The position numbers were made by a program, and so were the translations under genes. DNA of 64,000 nucleotides from assembly GCA_035772785.1 (NCBI GenBank), contig JAOCPU010000028.1:186001-250000 (forward strand), written 5' to 3'. This DNA comes from Phlebiopsis flavidoalba. Its lineage: Eukaryota; Basidiomycota; Agaricomycetes; Polyporales; Phanerochaetaceae. Below, piece by piece: positions 59,610-64,000 of this stretch. The stretch's first letter is position 1. Every line of letters begins with the position of its first letter. The notes beneath the pieces were generated by a model. It ran no database searches and was not told the origin of the DNA. It saw only the letters and a list, made by a program, of their open reading frames with translations.

Positions 59610-61917
59610 CATGGCCCCTGCACGAGAAGAAGACCCCCTGAACCGGGTGCTGGCACCCCCGCCCGGCGAGACCGCTGCAGACCGCGAGGCCCGGCTGCTC
59701 GCTGAGGGCGAGGCAAAGAGGATCTCGGACGCCATAGACGAGGAGATACAGCAGCAGGCAAAGGCGGAGAAGTAAGGCACCGAAGCCCACCAAATGTGTT
59801 GCTAGGTATGTCACCATGTGTGCATGACGTTGGTCCGACAATAACATCCACCCCCCACACGACACCATAGGTCAAAGCGAGTCCGGTACGCCCTGATAAG
59901 ATTGCTGTTCGCGGTTTGTGCTTATGATTGCGCCAACCAGGCAAATCGACGACCATTGAAGAGTGCGTCAATCAACGGGTTCCTGACACCGGGGATGCTG
60001 ATACTTTGTTCTTAGACTTTTCAGCTTCTACACACCCCGAAGGTGCGCCGCATGCACACAATACCCCAATATCAGCTGATGTTCTACCCAGGCTTTCCAT
60101 GCTGAAAGAGCCTCCTGGCGGGCTGTAATCCAGCTCAACGTCGTCCGTTCTATCCGTCTCATCCTCGATGCCATTGCAGACGTGCAAGCACTCCAAGCCT
60201 CCTCCAACTCCTCGTCTCCCCATTCTGCTACGAGGTCGCTCCCAGGCTCCAGTCCAAGCTCGGGGTCTAACTCCCCAGTCAGCGAGAACATTCCAAAATT
60301 GACAGCGGAGCACCTTAAACTCCGCCTCAGACTACTTCCCTTGCTGCAGGTCGAGGAAGCTCTCATCAAACGACTAACTCAAGCAGGCACGACAGCTCCC
60401 GAAGCGACCCGCCTTGCTCAGATCACGAATGAGCCAGACGTCAACTTCAAGGACAAGGAGGTGGCCGTCAACTCCCACTTTGTCTGGAGGGGCTGTTCAG
60501 CCGGATGATGGGTGCACGACGCGACAGCCTCGACGATGCTCATGTTGATCATGACGACTCAGACGTGCGCGTTATTCCCGCACCTCCACCTCACGTCTCA
60601 CACGATGCACACAGGACCCTGCTCGGATCATCAGCCTCTGCAAAGAGGATATGGTGACGCTCTGGAACGACGCAACCATCCAAGCGGTACTCGACTTCCA
60701 AAAACTACGCTTGCAGGATATGCCAGGCTTGTAAGTTTTTGGTCTTTTTTTACAGGGTATATGCAGGCGTTCTAAAATGCCCCGAGCTTTCTGGATTCTC
60801 TTGACAGGGTTGCGTCATTGCGCTACGTGCCAAACAGATGGTATCTTCCAACGCCGCCCGATACTACTTTATCAAACCGTATGCCTGACACTCTCCCACA
60901 GATGACATCCTCCGTGCGCGCTTGAAGACCCTCGGTGTTTCCGAGTACCGTTTCCAAGTAAGAGACAGTGCGTATTCCTAATATCCGAGGACGACATACG
61001 CTAGACGCGTGCCCCTTTCCACAGGCATGATATCTGGGAGCCGAGAATGGCGGCTCTATGATGTCGGTGGGCACAGGTCACTGGTGAGCATAGCTCTCTG
61101 ACAACATCATCACGATACTAATAGTTGGCCAGCGAGGTAAGATGTCCGCTGCTAGGTGTCGTGCATCTGTTGAGTGATTCCGTAGCGGCGTGGGCCCCCC
61201 CTTTTTCGATGATATGGAGTATGTGGTATCTCTGCTTCTGCCCGCCGGCCGGGGCTGACCGCTTCATAGCGCTATCCTATTCCTCGCGCCATCAGCTGTT
61301 TTGACCAAGTGCTCGATGAAGATCCCATGGTCAACCGTTTGGTAAGTTTCCCCGAACGCCCTCACGGTGTCGTTCTAACCGGAATGATCACGCACACAGG
61401 AGGACTCCGTACTACTGTGGAAATCGATCGTCTCGAACCCCTTGCTGGCCAAGACCAGCCTCGTGCTCTTCCTGAACAAGATCGACATCCTCAAAGACAA
61501 GCTCAACGCAGGCATACGGCTCGGGCACTTCATCGTCTCGTACGGCAACCGGCCAAATGACTTTGACAGCGCATCCTCATGTAAGTCCGCCCCAGCTGCC
61601 CTGTATGCTTGTTTGGCGCCTAAACGCATCCCCTGCAGATCTGCGCCGCAAGTTCCAGCAGATCCACAAAGAGTACTCGCCCGACAACCAGACCATTCTA
61701 CTGCCACTTCACCGCCGTCACCGTGCGTCGCTCTTCTCCTTCCTCCCTTTGCATTGCCCGCTCACTCGTATCTTGTAGGACACCAAGAACACGTCGCACA
61801 TCCTCGGAGATGGTACGTTCCACCTTCCTTTTTCCGTCTGCGGTGTATCTAACCCGTGCTACAGTGCAAGACACGATTATCCGGAAGCAGCTGCAGTACA
61901 GCAAGCTGGTCTCATGA
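59610..61917 (+). CDS. Heterotrimeric G-protein alpha subunit, divergent class
   Basis: Membrane-associated GTPase of receptor signalling. The ATG at 59610 gives MAPAREEDPLNRVLAPPPGE and a charged helix. The P-loop is split by an intron: LLGQSESG (59865-59889), then KSTTIEE (59941). The helical domain has QLMFYP, AFHAERASWRAVIQLNVVRS and IRLILDAIADVQALQ, then a Ser-rich insert with VNSHFVWRGLFSRMMGARR (60470-60510) not found in classical subunits. Downstream are DDILRARLKTLGVSEYRF, EWRLYDVGGHRSL (switch II, about 61045-61080), PFFDDMD, AILFLAPISCFDQVLDEDP and LLWKSIVSNPLLAKTSLVLF. LNKIDILKDKL is the NKxD base-recognition motif; KFQQIHKEYSPDN and VQDTIIRKQLQYSKLVS follow, with stop at 61917. 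There is no N-terminal MGxxxS myristoylation motif. Switch II has His where the catalytic Gln is expected. Several one-base insertions break the frame. Confidence 0.93.
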
Positions 61918-62157
61918 GTACAGCCATAGCGCGCTCTGCGAGCGGACATGAACGCCCGAATCGACTTTTTCTCTTCGTTCGTACTTGGAATCGGTGTGGC
62001 TGTTTTCTTTTTATTGGATGAATTTGCGTCATGTATTGTACATCGTGTTTGTGCTTTTGTTTCAGTGCTAATGAGGATGTTTTTGGCTGTGAGATGGGAA
62101 AGTTCGTGCGGTGTTGTCCTGGATTTTACGTCCTTGTTTAATGCATACTAGCTGCTA

Positions 62158-62174
62158 CCCGTGCTCCGCACGGG
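62158..62174. other. 7-bp perfect stem-loop, Helitron 3'-type
   Basis: CCCGTGC and GCACGGG pair around a TCC loop, next to CTAG at 62148-62151. It is placed and oriented as in Helitron 3' ends read on the minus strand. Confidence 0.75.
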
Positions 62175-63189
62175 GAATTATCGTATTTGAGTCTCAAAAG
62201 TGATGAGGGCAAAAGGTGTCAATGAGAATATCGACATGAAATCACCTGGTGCTGAGCTTACCGGAGGATGTAGTATCAAAGTGGCTGACAAACGGCGCAA
62301 TTGTTGCTAAACCCGCCGCGATGAAGGACAGCATATTGGCCACTGAGCAGTCTCGGCTCATAAAGACTCACCATGTCAGTCGAGAGTGTCACGCTGGCCA
62401 CTGAGCCCTTCAACCCACATAACGGCGCATTTTTTCACAGCCAACCCTTGAGCTGAAGCTCAACTTGAATTTGAGCGTTGGTTGAATATGAATGTTTTAA
62501 CCAATTTGGGCAACGCCAATGCTGGCTGAAAAACCCGTACTCACCGTGTGTGACATTGCTTGACTCATGCCCAGCGCGTTGAAACCGCTGCTACGCGGTA
62601 CTTACCGGCTGCCAAACCCTTTGACAGTGCGAACGCGCCTTGAACGCGCCGCACAGCGCGCTGACTGCCAGACTCGTATCCACTTCCAGCGTGTCACACT
62701 GTCGCCACCAAGCCTGCGTTACACTGGCACGCGTCATGCCCGCTCGGAATTGGCTTTCATTTCAACCAATAGAGACTACCTACTCAACTAACTACATACA
62801 ATGTAACCTACCACGATGTTTCCACGTTGTTTTGTGGTTGAGGATTTGAGAGGCCACTTGAATACGTGAGTGTTAATGTGCTAGAAAATTCGGTAGATAA
62901 TCATATGCTCAACCCACCTGAGCGCGACGCTGACGTGAAGTGCCAGTATTGCCGCACGCTTGATATCTCGAGCACCCGCGACGCTGCGCGCAACACGATT
63001 GTCCCAAAAAAGTTGAGACTGTTGAGAACTTGAGGTCAACAGCCCACCCGACGTGGATGGTGGAGTGCCCAGTGCTATTGGTTAATATCTGGCCGGTCCG
63101 TTGGATCAGTTGAATTGTTCCCAGTCTGTCTGACCGCCAATGAGACTGGTTGAGTCTGCTGGCATCGCCGCGGTACTCGTTGATGGTGG

Positions 63190-63530
63190 TACGCCAATGG
63201 GACGTGTAGATTAGGTGGCGAGTGGTGATGCATCCGCCTGCCTTGAACCTGGTAGGGCCAGGTAGGCTGGTATGCGTCCGAGACCTAGGCTAGTCCTGAT
63301 ACCTATTTCAAAGCAATAATATGAGTTGAATAGAGGTAGAGGATAGTAAATAGAGTCGTTCATACCTTAATACGCCAGCGGTGTGCCGTACGGATCAGGC
63401 AGCGAGTGGTGATGCATTGGCCCGCCTTGGATCTGGTGCGCCGTCCGAGACCCGGGCTTATCCTAACGGTCCTTACCTATATGAAGGCAATGATTTGAGT
63501 TGGATAGAGGTAGAGGATAGTAAAAGAGTC
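63190..63530. repeat. Tandem pair of about 165-bp repeats
   Basis: Unit A (63190-63358) and unit B (63371-63530) share TACGCCA, GCGAGTGGTGATGCAT, CGTCCGAGACC and GATAGAGGTAGAGGATAGTAAA-type blocks in the same order, with moderate divergence. They lie inside the Helitron candidate. Confidence 0.8.
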
Positions 63531-63870
63531 ACCTAAATGTCCTCCGAATCTGTGCGCAGGTGGAGGCTCGCGCCTTGGGTGGCATACGTGCAGAGTGCCC
63601 GCTGCTTCCGTGCGTGGCTCTGCCTCAATGCAACCTGCACAGCGTCGGGATAAAAGAAAAGAAAAGGATGAAGGAGCAACGGGGGAGGTAGAACATGGGA
63701 GATGGGAGACAGAGAGAGGGACGTGGTACTATGGTAAATAGAGCACGGTGCGCCGGGCGCGGGAGCGCGTAGACGTCAGAGGCAGGTAGGCGGTCACGTG
63801 ACAAGTGGAGCTGCAACAGCCAATCAGCTAGTATTTCGTATCGAGATTCCACGTGACATCCCGGTCTGCC

Positions 63871-64000
63871 TTTATTTATATAATAAGATACGCGGGTGGC
63901 AGACAACTCATCAAACAAGATTCATTTTCAGCTCACAAAACGTATCGTAAAGCAGTTCATCATTCTAACCCCTCCCCAGGGGGACCCAACTCCATTTATA
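63871..64000 (+). promoter_or_regulatory. Possible core promoter of a gene beyond the window
   Basis: TTTATTTATATAATAA at 63871-63886, followed by CA-rich sequence from 63915 (CATCAAACAAGATTC), resembles a TATA box with a leader. It overlaps the proposed Helitron end, and the two readings compete. Confidence 0.35.

Larger units (their letters stand above)
62148..63888 (-). mobile_element. Candidate non-autonomous Helitron
   Basis: On the minus strand the right-hand end begins A|TCTTATTATATAAATAAAGG (63889-63869), like Helitron 5' ends that start TC. The left-hand end finishes with the hairpin CCCGTGCGGAGCACGGG (62174-62158), six bases, then CTAG|T (62151-62147). That is the Helitron 3' arrangement: stem-loop, short spacer, CTRR, insertion between A and T. 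The flanking bases would rejoin as an A-T dinucleotide, as expected, with no target duplication. About 1.74 kb long and without a Rep/helicase frame, so it would need a partner in trans. The right end is less certain, because the same AT-rich stretch could be the TATA region of a gene beyond the window. Confidence 0.5.

Noticed and set aside
1..64000. CRISPR arrays, operons or ribosome-binding sites
   Set aside because: Spliceosomal introns and eukaryotic gene families show this is fungal nuclear DNA, and no regularly spaced short repeats are present.

Overview
The window is eukaryotic: nuclear DNA of a filamentous basidiomycete, most likely an Agaricomycete close to the polypores. Genes are split by many introns of about 50-60 bp with GT(A/G)(A/C)GT donors and YAG acceptors. 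They lie on both strands without operons. Several families are typical of Agaricomycetes: a DUF6534-type membrane protein, F-box/leucine-rich protein, Tht1/Kar5-like karyogamy protein, divergent G-alpha and CCCH/RBR protein. The genus is inferred, not seen.

Layout, left to right. 1-1150: 3' part of a GH16 glucanase gene (+). 1686-2930: mitochondrial ornithine carrier (+). 4553-6487: cyclase-family (PF04199) gene (+). 6690-9450: a direct duplication of about 1.4 kb. 9.5-13.3 kb: low-confidence minus-strand frames. 13390-18346: CCCH zinc fingers, RRM-like domains and a RING-IBR-RING ligase (-). 19540-21800: Tht1/Kar5-like nuclear fusion protein (-). 22397-23497: glutathione S-transferase (+). 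23.5-29.0 kb: gene-poor. 29091-30970: S-adenosylhomocysteine hydrolase (+). 31507-33162: conserved-looking unknown protein (+). 33866-37409: LARP1/Sro9-type La-motif protein (+). 38014-38557: Pmp3 proteolipid (+). 39065-44589: SNF2 ATPase with RING insert (+). 44.6-50.4 kb: gene-poor. 50400-51187: PB1-like frame (+). 51668-53076: F-box protein (-). 53-57 kb: gene-poor. 57176-58549: DUF6534-like membrane protein (+). 59610-61917: G-alpha (+). 62148-63888: candidate non-autonomous Helitron.

These genes do not form a pathway. The window is ordinary chromosome with housekeeping genes (SAHH, ornithine carrier, Pmp3, LARP), signalling and development genes (G-alpha, Kar5) and fast-evolving basidiomycete families.

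One feature affects every gene call. Most conserved proteins are interrupted by one- or two-base insertions or deletions, mostly insertions, including in SAHH, which should be essential. Pmp3 is intact. The simplest explanation is base-level sequence error rather than pseudogenes, so coordinates give gene spans and coding frames are broken inside them. The most interesting loci are the duplicated CCCH module with the RBR ligase, the Helitron candidate, and the G-alpha with histidine in place of the catalytic glutamine.
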